This document shows positions 54,553 to 62,942 of a stretch of 64,000 nucleotides of DNA, in pieces. Origin of the DNA: Ruminococcus flavefaciens FD-1 (GTDB taxonomy: Bacteria; Bacillota; Clostridia; Oscillospirales; Ruminococcaceae). The position numbers and the translations under genes are program-made. The notes beneath the pieces are model-generated. The model was not told the DNA's origin and ran no database searches. It saw only the letters and a list, made by a program, of their open reading frames with translations. The stretch is taken from contig ACOK01000104.1 of the NCBI GenBank assembly GCA_000174895.1, positions 1-64,000 of the forward strand, in the 5' to 3' direction. The number at the start of each line of letters is the position of its first letter. Position 1 is the stretch's first letter.

Positions 54553-54581
54553 ATGATAACATATTACCACAAAAAAGTCAA
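54553..54581 (-). promoter_or_regulatory. Promoter of the histidine operon
   Basis: TTGACT (54581-54576), 17 bp, TATCAT (54558-54553) on the minus strand, directly after the polC stop. The ~130 nt leader has short AAT/ATT inverted repeats but no T-box or His-codon leader peptide that I can see. Confidence 0.75.
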
Positions 54582-54582
54582 G

Positions 54583-57500
54583 TCAAAAGAATGACATCTG
54601 TGTGGATTCTGGCAGATCGCCGAATGCTCCTATGGTTTTCAACATATCTATTGTAGTTTTTGACGCACCGCTTTCCTGCTGGAATTCCTCGATGGACATA
54701 AATCCGCCCTTCTGCACAGCATCGTAAATGCCCATAGCAGCGTTATCTCCGACGCCTGACATAGCCGAAAACGGTATTCTCAGCTTGCCGTCCTCAACAA
54801 GGTAATCCTTGGCGTGAGACTTGAAAAGATCTATCGGCAGGAATTCATAGCCACGGGACATCATCTCATTGGTGATGAGCAGAATATCGTACAGTGCGCT
54901 TTCCTTGTTGCTGCGGTCATTTCCGAGAGCTTTCAGCTCCTCTATCTTAGCCCTGACAGCCTTGATGCCCTTGACCGCCAGTTCTGCGTCAAAGTCTTCA
55001 CCACGCACCGAGAAATATGTAGCGTAGTACTCCAGCGGTCGGTGAAGCTTGAACCATCCCAGCTTTATTGCGGCGATAACGTATGCCGCAGCGTGGGCTT
55101 TCGGGAACATATACTTGATCTTCAGACAGCTTTCGATATACCATTCCGGTACATTGTGGTCACGAAGCATCTGTATTATCTCAGGGGTGAACTGCTTCGG
55201 CGCTTTTCCCTTTCGGGTCCACTCCATTATCTGGAATGCCATTTTCGGCTCAACGCCCTTATAAAGCAGATATGTCATGATACTGTCACGGGTACCGATA
55301 ACCTCGGAAATGGTGCAGACGCCCTGGTCGATAAGGTCTTTCGCATTTCCCAGCCAAACGTCAGTACCGTGGGAAAGTCCCGATATCTGAAGGAAGTCGC
55401 TGAATTTCGTCGGCTTAGCGTCCAGAAGCATCTGAATGGTGAAGCCCGTACCCATTTCGGGGATGCCAAGACTTCCCGTCTTGCAGTATATCTCCTCGGG
55501 AGTAACTCCCAGCACATCGCAGTTGGTACACATACGTATCACGTCAGGATCGGATGTGGGTACGTCCTTTATCTTGATGCCTGTCAGGTCCTCAAGATGC
55601 TTGTAAAGCGTAGGTACAACGTGTCCCAGCTCATCAAGTTTAAGGATGGTATCATGAAGCGAGTTGAATGTGAAATGAGTGGTGATGATCTCCGAATCCG
55701 CAGTATCAGCAGGATGCTGAACAGGGGTGAAGTCGTAAACATCATAATCTGACGGAACAACGACCATTCCTCCGGGGTGCTGACCTGTGGTACGCTTGAT
55801 GCCTGTACAGCCAATGGCAAGACGTGTCAGTTCCGCATTATTGAGGGTTATGCCGTTTTCCTCGCAGTATTTCTTTACATAGCCGTAAGCGGTCTTTTCC
55901 GCCACGACGGAGATAGTTCCTGCCTTGAAAACGTTTGATTTACCGAACAGCTTCTCGGTATATCGGTGAGCCCAGAACTGGTACTCATCGGAGAAGTTAA
56001 GGTCGATATCAGGCGCTTTATCGCCGTCGAATCCGAGGAAGGTCTCGAATGGGATATCGTGTCCGTCACGGGTCATATCCGTACCGCAGTCAGGACAGTT
56101 CTTAGGCGGCAGGTCAAAGCCCGAGCCGTATTTACCGTCCAGAAGGAACTCACTGTGCTTGCACTTGGGGCACACATAATGGGGCGGAAGCGGATTTACC
56201 TCGGAGATACCAGCCATTGAAGCCACGAATGACGAGCCGACAGATCCTCTCGAACCAACGAGATAGCCGTTGTCAACAGAGTTCCACACAAGCTTCTGAG
56301 CAATGATGTACAGCACTGAGAAACCGTGCTTGATGATAGATGAAAGCTCACGGTCAAGGCGCTTGTCCACTATCTCAGGAAGCGGATCGCCGTAAATGGA
56401 GAAAGCTTTTTCGTGTGTTATTTTTACAAGTTCTTCCTCTGCACCGTCAATTGTAGGAGTGAATGTTCCCTTCGGTATCGGACGCACCACCTCTATCTGA
56501 TCGGCGATGTTATTGGTATTGGTAATGACGATCTCTTTCGCCTTTTCCTCGCCCAGATATGCGAACTCCTTCATCATCTCCTCGGTGGTTCTGAGGTAGA
56601 GCGGAGCCTGATTTTCAGCATCCTTGAAGCCCATGGATGCAAGGATTATCTTACGGTAGATACCGTCCTTCGGGTCGATAAAGTGAACGTCACAGGTAGC
56701 ACATACGGGAATGCCCAGCTTGTCGCCCAGCTCGACTATCTCACGGTTGTACTGCATGAGCTCCTCGTCATTTTCAGCCTTTCCGTCACGTACCATGAAC
56801 TCGTTGTTGCCGATGGGCTGAATTTCCAGATAATCGTAGAACTTCGCTATCTGCTCGATGTACTCCTCGTCACGGATATCAAGTATAGCCTGGAACAGCT
56901 CACCTGCCTCGCAGGCACTTCCGAAGATAAGGCCTTCACGGTGCTGTTCGAGTATGGACTTTGGTATCAGCGGCTTCTTGTAGAAGTATTCAAGGTTGCT
57001 GAGTGATACCAGCTTGTAGAGGTTCTTCAGTCCTGCCTGATTGCGGACAAGAATGATATGGTGGTAGCTTTTCAGCTTCTTTGTCTCTATTTCGTCAACA
57101 AGCCTGTTCAGTTCGTTCAGCGACTTGAATCCACGGTCATTTTTCAGCCTGCCTGCAAGTTCAATGTATATCTTCGCAAGCATAAGCGCATCGTCGGATG
57201 CACGGTGATGGTCGAATTTGCCCAGTTTCAGCTGTTTTGCCACAAGATTCAGCTTATGGCGTCCCATTTCGGGAAGCATGGACTGGCACATAACGAGGGT
57301 ATCCACCCATGTGTAATCGAAATCGATGTTCTGGCGCTTGCAGACCTGATTTATCATGTTGGTATCGTAACGGGCGTTGTGCGCTATCAAAACAGGCTTA
57401 TCTCCGCAGAATTCCATGAACATACGCAGAGCCTCGGCTTCATGGGGAGCGTCCTTTACGTCGGCGTCACTGATGCCTGTCAGCTCGGTTATCTTCTCGG

Positions 57501-58908
57501 GAATGGGCTTTTCGGGGTTGACCTTGGTGTTGAAGCTGTCCACTACCTGAAGATTTTTCAGCTTGACAGCGCCTATTTCGGTAAGCCTGTCGGTCCGGAA
57601 ATTCAGTCCCGTAGTCTCAACGTCGAAAACTATGACTTCATCATCAAATGAACGTCCGTCCTCGCCGTACATTACCATATCACGCTCAACATCGTTGACC
57701 ACATAAGCCTCCATGCCGTAGATGACCTTGAAGTCCTTGGGCATATTGTACATACAATCAGGGAATGCCTGAACGTTTCCGTGGTCGGTGATGGCCATTG
57801 CCTGATGTCCCCAGCTTGCCGCACGGTTGATAAGAGTAACAGGGTCGGTGACAGCGTCCATAGCTGACATATTGGTATGGCAGTGAAGCTCCACACGCTT
57901 CTCAGGATAGTTGTCCATCTTGGGTATACGCTTTACCTTGATGAGAGAATTTGCCGATATAACGATGTCACGGGCGTACTGGTCGTAGTCGATCTTACCC
58001 GAAACAAGGAGAGTTGCTCCGTTCTTGATGGAGGAAAGCTTCATCTCCTCAATCTCCTTGACAGTGCCGAATATCTTTATCATCAGCGAACCGCTGTAGT
58101 CGGTGATATCAAATGTAGCCACACATTTTTCGTTTCGCAGTTCCTTTATCTCGGATGCGAAAACGTCGCCTACAACAGTCAGCTTTTCGCCCAGTCTCTG
58201 GAGTGCGTCGCAGATATTCACGGGAGTCTCACGTATCGCTCTGCCCTTGATTATCTCCGCAGATTCACTGTCGAAGTCCTTGTTGAGGGCTGTGATATCA
58301 AGAGCCTTAGTGGGAGTTATTGACTCTATCTGCTCACGCTGTATCTCGTCCGCCGACTTTTCGGGGATGAGCTGAGCGCTGTAGTCGGGCATTTCAGCCT
58401 CAAGGCGCTCAACCATCTGGTCGTACTCGGCCACAGGGATGGAAGTATCTCCGTCAAGGGTAACAGCTATGCGGGTACCGAACTGCTGATATATCATACG
58501 TGCGAATTTTCCGCAGAAGTCGTAGCGGTCGAGGATATCCCTTCCGCCGTGGACGATACGGATATTCAGCCTGCCGTCGGAGAGGTTCACATCGGCATCG
58601 TCGAGGAATCCGTTGACAACAGAAACATCACGCTTTATCAGCTTGATAAGCTCGCCGTAGCAGTCCATGCCGAAAAGCTCAGACGGATAGCGGCAGGCAA
58701 GCCTTATCCTCTCCACACGGAGAGCGGTCTCCGCAGCCTTCTCGAAAGCGAATATATCGTCACTGGGAACGAGGCTTTCATAGTTGGCATAGAAGGTTAT
58801 GTTATCGAGATTCTCCGAATAAGTAAGCCTGAATATCTCACCCTCACGCACACTTTCGGGTATCTCGGTATTATATTCTTTAAGAAATTCAGACAGTTTT
58901 ATCTGCAT
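54583..58908 (-). CDS. polC: DNA polymerase III alpha subunit, Gram-positive type PolC
   Basis: A 1441-residue protein, the usual PolC length. N-terminal domain (~1-220), OB fold (~235-320), split PHP domain (KRVELHCHTNMSAMDAV, ITDHGNV at ~330-410), DEDD proofreading exonuclease (VFDVETTGLNFRTDRLTEIG at ~425, RYDTNMIN, HRASDDALML), a zinc-finger-like Cys cluster (CPKCKH ... CPDCGTD at ~910-940) and the palm with PDIDLNFSDEYQ. Fingers, thumb and a C-terminal region complete the chain. It is the main replicative polymerase. No terminator is seen before the his promoter, so some read-through into his is likely. A MITE ends 22 bp upstream of its ATG. Confidence 0.97.
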   Translation of the reverse strand: MQIKLSEFLKEYNTEIPESVREGEIFRLTYSENLDNITFYANYESLVPSDDIFAFEKAAETALRVERIRLACRYPSELFGMDCYGELIKLIKRDVSVVNGFLDDADVNLSDGRLNIRIVHGGRDILDRYDFCGKFARMIYQQFGTRIAVTLDGDTSIPVAEYDQMVERLEAEMPDYSAQLIPEKSADEIQREQIESITPTKALDITALNKDFDSESAEIIKGRAIRETPVNICDALQRLGEKLTVVGDVFASEIKELRNEKCVATFDITDYSGSLMIKIFGTVKEIEEMKLSSIKNGATLLVSGKIDYDQYARDIVISANSLIKVKRIPKMDNYPEKRVELHCHTNMSAMDAVTDPVTLINRAASWGHQAMAITDHGNVQAFPDCMYNMPKDFKVIYGMEAYVVNDVERDMVMYGEDGRSFDDEVIVFDVETTGLNFRTDRLTEIGAVKLKNLQVVDSFNTKVNPEKPIPEKITELTGISDADVKDAPHEAEALRMFMEFCGDKPVLIAHNARYDTNMINQVCKRQNIDFDYTWVDTLVMCQSMLPEMGRHKLNLVAKQLKLGKFDHHRASDDALMLAKIYIELAGRLKNDRGFKSLNELNRLVDEIETKKLKSYHHIILVRNQAGLKNLYKLVSLSNLEYFYKKPLIPKSILEQHREGLIFGSACEAGELFQAILDIRDEEYIEQIAKFYDYLEIQPIGNNEFMVRDGKAENDEELMQYNREIVELGDKLGIPVCATCDVHFIDPKDGIYRKIILASMGFKDAENQAPLYLRTTEEMMKEFAYLGEEKAKEIVITNTNNIADQIEVVRPIPKGTFTPTIDGAEEELVKITHEKAFSIYGDPLPEIVDKRLDRELSSIIKHGFSVLYIIAQKLVWNSVDNGYLVGSRGSVGSSFVASMAGISEVNPLPPHYVCPKCKHSEFLLDGKYGSGFDLPPKNCPDCGTDMTRDGHDIPFETFLGFDGDKAPDIDLNFSDEYQFWAHRYTEKLFGKSNVFKAGTISVVAEKTAYGYVKKYCEENGITLNNAELTRLAIGCTGIKRTTGQHPGGMVVVPSDYDVYDFTPVQHPADTADSEIITTHFTFNSLHDTILKLDELGHVVPTLYKHLEDLTGIKIKDVPTSDPDVIRMCTNCDVLGVTPEEIYCKTGSLGIPEMGTGFTIQMLLDAKPTKFSDFLQISGLSHGTDVWLGNAKDLIDQGVCTISEVIGTRDSIMTYLLYKGVEPKMAFQIMEWTRKGKAPKQFTPEIIQMLRDHNVPEWYIESCLKIKYMFPKAHAAAYVIAAIKLGWFKLHRPLEYYATYFSVRGEDFDAELAVKGIKAVRAKIEELKALGNDRSNKESALYDILLITNEMMSRGYEFLPIDLFKSHAKDYLVEDGKLRIPFSAMSGVGDNAAMGIYDAVQKGGFMSIEEFQQESGASKTTIDMLKTIGAFGDLPESTQMSFF

Positions 58909-58930
58909 TTAAAACGCCCTTTCAATTTAA

Positions 58931-59102
58931 GGCAACACCGCACAAAGCCCGCCTGACGGCTTTGCACTGAATCTGCGGACATATTTTCCGTCATCTTGCA
59001 CAGAAATCCCTTGACATACGATAGTATGCCTGCGGAATTTCTATACAATCTGACGAAAAATCTGTCGGCGCATCTTCAGCACAAGCTTTGTGCGGTGTTG
59101 CC
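58931..59102. mobile_element. 172 bp palindromic MITE flanked by TTAA
   Basis: Terminal inverted repeats GGCAACACCGCACAAAGC are perfect at both ends. The interior is also an imperfect palindrome (for example GACATATTTTCCGTCA against the inverse of TGACGAAAAATCTGTC) around a centre with GCATACTATCGTATGTC. TTAA lies directly outside each end (58927-58930 and 59103-59106), as expected for a target-site duplication. There is no coding content. It ends 22 bp before the polC ATG. Confidence 0.85.
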
Positions 59103-59106
59103 TTAA

Positions 59107-59333
59107 GTTATCAGTTATAAGTACTTAGTGCTTAGTTTACAACAAGCAGATATCAGATGTACGGGTGCCCTTGTGGATTCCTCAGTAAACAATGAAAAAT
59201 AATAAAACAGAGAATTATAATGTTCGTTTGCGGACTGCCAAAGGCAGCCCCTATATGACAAAGTATATGTAACCCCACAGGCGGCGTAACGCAGCCCCTG
59301 CTTTCTGATTTCTGCTTACCACTCACTGATCAC
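59107..59333. other. Gap between ispG and the MITE
   Basis: Contains AT-rich sequence and two short palindromic units of the CCCCTA/CCCCTG family (about 59232-59254 and 59279-59300). It also has a fragment (TACTTAGTGCTTAGTTT near 59127) related to the direct repeats around the Imm22-like gene. No gene is seen. Confidence 0.5.
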
Positions 59334-60371
59334 TCAAAGAAGCTCTATTTCTTTCAGCAATTCGGGAACAATGTCTGCTTCGGCAATTTTACGCTGTGTA
59401 CCGTCCTTTTTGAAGATAACAGCACAGCCGTCGCCGCCTGCGATGCCCACATCTGCTTCACGGGCTTCACCGGGGCCGTTTACGATACATCCCATAACAG
59501 CAACGGTGATGTCCTTGTCCATATTCTTTACGGCTTCCTCTACCATCTTTGCGGCTTTCACAAGGTCTATACGTGTTCTTCCGCAGGTAGGACATGAAAC
59601 TATCTTTACTCCCCCACGCTTGCCTATGCTCTTGAGGATATCCTTGGCAGCGGCAATTTCACGTATCGGGTCATCGGTCAGGGAAACTCTGATAGTCTCG
59701 CCTATGCCGTCACAGAGAAGCGAACCGATACCGATGGAAGACTTGATAAGTCCCATACGCTCGGTGCCTGCCTCGGTAACTCCCAGATGAAGCGGATATG
59801 AGCACTTCTCAGCAGCAAGACGGTAAGAAGCTATCATCCTGTTTACATCCGAGGATTTGATGGAAATTACGATATCGTTGAAGTCGAAATGCTCCAGCAT
59901 AGCCGCATGAGTCATTGCGCTCTCCACCAGTGCCTCAGGTGTAGGTGAGCCGTATTTCGCCAGTATCTCCTTTTCAAGCGAACCCGAATTTACGCCGATA
60001 CGGATAGGGATATTCTTCGCACGGCAGGCATCCACAACAGCCTTTACTCTGTCCATGCCGCCTATGTTTCCGGGATTTATGCGGATCTTGTCCACGCCTG
60101 CCGCAGCTGACTCCAGAGCAAGCTTATAATCAAAATGGATATCTGCAACAAGAGGGATGTTCACTGCTTCTTTAATGGCGGGGATAAGCTTCACAGCCTC
60201 CATATTCGGGATAGCCGCACGGATTATCTCACAGCCAGCCTTTTCCAGTTCAACAGCCTGCTTCACGCTTCCTTCGATATCGTCAGAACGTGCATTGAGC
60301 ATGGACTGTATGTATATATGTTTGCCGTCAAGGACACAGTCCCCGACTTTTACAGGTCTTACATTTCTCAT
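59334..60371 (-). CDS. ispG: 4-hydroxy-3-methylbut-2-enyl diphosphate synthase
   Basis: A 345-residue protein from the ATG at 60371 (AAGGAGTAATGAT upstream). A TIM-barrel N-terminal half (SMLNARSDDIEGSVKQ, ADIHFDYKLAL, INPGNIG) precedes a C-terminal domain with the 4Fe-4S cysteines (SCPTCGRTRI and VMGCIVNGPGEAREADVG). It makes HMBPP in the MEP isoprenoid pathway, as does the dxr product upstream. In other Firmicutes it directly follows rseP; here two extra genes intervene. Confidence 0.96.
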   Translation of the reverse strand: MRNVRPVKVGDCVLDGKHIYIQSMLNARSDDIEGSVKQAVELEKAGCEIIRAAIPNMEAVKLIPAIKEAVNIPLVADIHFDYKLALESAAAGVDKIRINPGNIGGMDRVKAVVDACRAKNIPIRIGVNSGSLEKEILAKYGSPTPEALVESAMTHAAMLEHFDFNDIVISIKSSDVNRMIASYRLAAEKCSYPLHLGVTEAGTERMGLIKSSIGIGSLLCDGIGETIRVSLTDDPIREIAAAKDILKSIGKRGGVKIVSCPTCGRTRIDLVKAAKMVEEAVKNMDKDITVAVMGCIVNGPGEAREADVGIAGGDGCAVIFKKDGTQRKIAEADIVPELLKEIELL

Positions 60372-60380
60372 ATCATTACT

Positions 60381-60437
60381 CCTTTTTGAGTTCTTAGTGA
60401 TCAGTTTGGCGCATTTCCTCATTAAACAACAACTATT
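60381..60437. repeat. Direct repeat, copy 1 (upstream of ispG)
   Basis: About 57 bp starting CCTTTTTGAGTTCTTAGTG and ending CAACAACTATT. Copy 2 lies at 60824-60881 in the same orientation with a few mismatches. The two copies bracket the Imm22-like gene, and each supplies the AAGGAG-like region before a start codon. Confidence 0.7.
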
Positions 60438-60447
60438 CACTAACAAC

Positions 60448-60816
60448 TTATAACTTCTTATATACAGCTGTTCCTAAAAAAACAACATCGGGATTTTCAG
60501 CGGTAATGCCGATATGTTCATAATCGTATACAATTATCATGCCGTTGCAGTTTTCGGGAAGTTTCCTACCTGCAAAGGTGGAAACGAAGTTGCCGCTGTA
60601 TGAACAATCCGCCAGAAGTTCCGCCGCATCGATGAAAATCCTGTCATAAACAGCTTTCTCGATAAAGTCCTCGTCTATTTCATCTTCATTTATGCCATTC
60701 TCCACGCAGAAACGGGACGGGCATTCGTTTTCGTAGTCATACTCCGTATACTCTTCCAGTTCATCCTCCGTGAATCCGCATACCGCCCAGACCGAAACAA
60801 AGCCTTCTTTTTCCAT
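60448..60816 (-). CDS. Imm22-like immunity protein (orphan)
   Basis: A 122-residue acidic protein. The start FVSVWAVCGFTEDELEEYTEYDY and INEDEIDEDFIEKAV match my memory of the Immunity protein 22 pattern (SVW-x-G at the first strand, then Y-DEDF-E). Such proteins neutralise polymorphic toxins of neighbours or the same cell. No toxin gene is seen nearby. It is flanked by ~57 bp direct repeats inside the rseP-ispG cluster, so it looks inserted. AAGGAGAAT precedes the ATG. Family call is moderate. Confidence 0.65.
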   Translation of the reverse strand: MEKEGFVSVWAVCGFTEDELEEYTEYDYENECPSRFCVENGINEDEIDEDFIEKAVYDRIFIDAAELLADCSYSGNFVSTFAGRKLPENCNGMIIVYDYEHIGITAENPDVVFLGTAVYKKL

Positions 60817-60823
60817 ATATTCT

Positions 60824-60881
60824 CCTTTTTTGAGTTCTTAGTGCTTAGTTTGGGGCATTTCCGCATTAACTAACAACTATT
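60824..60881. repeat. Direct repeat, copy 2 (upstream of the Imm22-like gene)
   Basis: Matches copy 1: TTTTTGAGTTCTTAGTGCTT, then a GGGGCATTTCCGCATTAA region, then CAACTATT. It overlaps the RNase Z stop by 2 bp. Confidence 0.7.
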
Positions 60882-61794
60882 ATAAGGATATCTTCATGCC
60901 GTCAACGGATACCGAAACTTCGGGGAATATGGCTTTCAGCTCGTCCTCATACACAGCCGGCTCTTTCTCGGCAGGGCTGTAATGCGTCAGCCACAAACGC
61001 TTTGCATTTGCCTTTTTTGCCAGTTCACAGGCATCCTGCATCAGCATATGTCCCTTTTCGTCCATGGACTGCTTTTTGTCCATAGTGCCGTACATTCCCT
61101 CGCATACGAAAAGATCGGCATTCTCTGCAAATGGTACGATACTGTCAAGGGGACAGGTATCGGTCGTATAGGTGATTTTCAGCGGCGCTCTCTGCTCGCC
61201 TGTCACCTGCTCCTGAGTTATTACCGTACCGTCATCGAGAGTAACATCCTCGCCTGCGTGAAGCTTTTTCCACATCTGCACGGGAACTCCCAGAGCCTTT
61301 GCTTTTTCGGGAGCAAACACCGGCTTGCGGTAAAACTCAAAGCTGTAGCCTATGCACTTTGTACTGTGCTTCAGCGGAAGAGTATTTACGGTCAGCAGAG
61401 GGTCGATTCGCTCTATCTTAAAGCTTTCCCCCTCGCTGACTGAAAGGGTATGCAGTACCACTTCGTAAGGCAGATAGCCGCAGACCGACATCAGCGACTT
61501 AACTGCATTCACACAGCTTTCGGGGAGATAAATGTCCAGCGGCTCTGTGCGTGAACAGTTGCCTATTGAGAGGAGAAGTCCCGGCAGTCCTGTAACGTGG
61601 TCTGCGTGGTCATGAGTAATGAGCAGAGCCTCAACACGACTCATTTTCAGTCCGTGCATCCCCATAGCTACCTGAGTCCCCTCACCGCAGTCTATGAGCA
61701 CTGCTTTTCCGTTCTGCTCAACATATAAACTTGTAAGGAAACGGTCTTTCAGCGGCAGCATACCGCCTGTACCGAGAAGACATATTTCAGCCAT
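60880..61794 (-). CDS. rnz: Ribonuclease Z (tRNA 3' end-processing nuclease)
   Basis: A 304-residue beta-lactamase-fold nuclease. The zinc motif LLITHDHADHVTGLPG, LPLKHSTKCIGY with its His, TYTTDTCPLDSI with the Asp (often SGDT), and LWLTHYSPAE with the final His are present. It trims pre-tRNA 3' ends, which is relevant to local tRNAs without an encoded CCA (Gly, Cys). The ribosome site GGAGG overlaps the rseP stop. Confidence 0.9.
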   Translation of the reverse strand: MAEICLLGTGGMLPLKDRFLTSLYVEQNGKAVLIDCGEGTQVAMGMHGLKMSRVEALLITHDHADHVTGLPGLLLSIGNCSRTEPLDIYLPESCVNAVKSLMSVCGYLPYEVVLHTLSVSEGESFKIERIDPLLTVNTLPLKHSTKCIGYSFEFYRKPVFAPEKAKALGVPVQMWKKLHAGEDVTLDDGTVITQEQVTGEQRAPLKITYTTDTCPLDSIVPFAENADLFVCEGMYGTMDKKQSMDEKGHMLMQDACELAKKANAKRLWLTHYSPAEKEPAVYEDELKAIFPEVSVSVDGMKISL

Positions 61795-61798
61795 TTGA

Positions 61799-62860
61799 TC
61801 AGCCTCCTGTTATAAGTCTTGCTATATCATTGTATGTTGCGAATATCATTATTCCGAAGAGGAGCACCATTCCTGCAAGATGAACATATCCCTCATGCTC
61901 AGGCTTGACAGGCTTGCGGCGTACAAGCTCGATAAGGCAGAAGAGCAGACGGCCGCCGTCAAGTCCCGGAATGGGAAGCAGATTGAAAATACCAACGTTG
62001 ATGGTAATGAGCGATGACATATAAAGCAGATTGAATATTGCGTCAGCTAAGCCTTCGCTTTCCTCTGCCGCATCACTGATAGCATCCACAACGCCGACAG
62101 GTCCCGAAACTTCCTCTTTCTTTACCTCGCCCGAGAAAAGCTGCTTGAGAGAAAGACCCACAAGATGGCTCATGGAACAAAAATAATCCTTTGAACAGCT
62201 GAGGACTGTGAGCGGATTCTTTTTTTTGTAAACGAAGCCGAAATCCCACACTCCGCCTGTCTGGTCGTTTTTGAAGACAACATCGGATATTTCCATTTTT
62301 TCGCCGTCACGTTCCACTACAACGTCGTGCTTTTCTTTCTTGGTAGTTGCGAAGATGTAGCTGACATCGAAGTCGCTGAATATGCGGATATCGTCTATCT
62401 CAACGATCTTGTCATTATGACGCAGACCGCATTCATAGCTCTGAGCGTAATAGGTAGTAGTGCCGTCCTCATTCTTTTCCCCCGCGAAACCTCTTATAAC
62501 AGTTGTAGGGATGTCAGTAAACATACACACCATACCTATGATGAGAACGAATCCGAGAACGAAATTCATGAACGCACCTGCCGCAAGAACTATCATTCTC
62601 TTCCACAGCTTTGCATTGCGGAATCCTCTTTCGTCGGCAGTTTCAGCGTCCTCACCTTCCATGGCGCAGTAGCCGCCTATAGGAAGCGCACGGAGAGAGT
62701 ATTTAGTCTCACCTTTCTGCTTCTGAAACAGCTTCGGCTCCATGCCCACGGAAAATTCCAGCACTCTTATACCGCTGAGTTTAGCGCATATGAAGTGTCC
62801 GAATTCATGGACCGTAACGATTATTCCGAAAATAAGTATAGCTATAATAATGCCCAACAT
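61799..62860 (-). CDS. rseP: Site-2 intramembrane metalloprotease RseP/RasP
   Basis: A 353-residue protein from the ATG at 62860. The frame continues 49 codons upstream but overlaps dxr and has no start site. The zinc motif HEFGH is in the first helix (TVHEFGHFICAKLSG). GGYCAMEGED, a PDZ domain (~130-215, RHNDKIVEIDD) and the second active-site NLLPIPGLDGGRLLF follow. It cuts anti-sigma factors and signal-peptide remnants in the membrane. The ribosome site (AAAGGGC) is weak. Confidence 0.93.
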   Translation of the reverse strand: MLGIIIAILIFGIIVTVHEFGHFICAKLSGIRVLEFSVGMEPKLFQKQKGETKYSLRALPIGGYCAMEGEDAETADERGFRNAKLWKRMIVLAAGAFMNFVLGFVLIIGMVCMFTDIPTTVIRGFAGEKNEDGTTTYYAQSYECGLRHNDKIVEIDDIRIFSDFDVSYIFATTKKEKHDVVVERDGEKMEISDVVFKNDQTGGVWDFGFVYKKKNPLTVLSCSKDYFCSMSHLVGLSLKQLFSGEVKKEEVSGPVGVVDAISDAAEESEGLADAIFNLLYMSSLITINVGIFNLLPIPGLDGGRLLFCLIELVRRKPVKPEHEGYVHLAGMVLLFGIMIFATYNDIARLITGG

Positions 62861-62942
62861 TCTATATCTGCCCTTTCTTTCAATGCATAATTGTGTTCGC
62901 TGACACTCACATATTTTATCCGTCCACGAAGTGAATACCGAA

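Noticed and set aside
54423-54582. T-box or His-rich leader peptide before hisZ
   Set aside because: No T-box sequence (TGGNACCGCG-type) or run of His codons is seen. Only AT-rich inverted repeats are present.
58549-58956. Plus-strand ORFs opposite polC and other large genes
   Set aside because: They are shadows of strongly coding minus-strand frames, with no ribosome sites or recognisable motifs.
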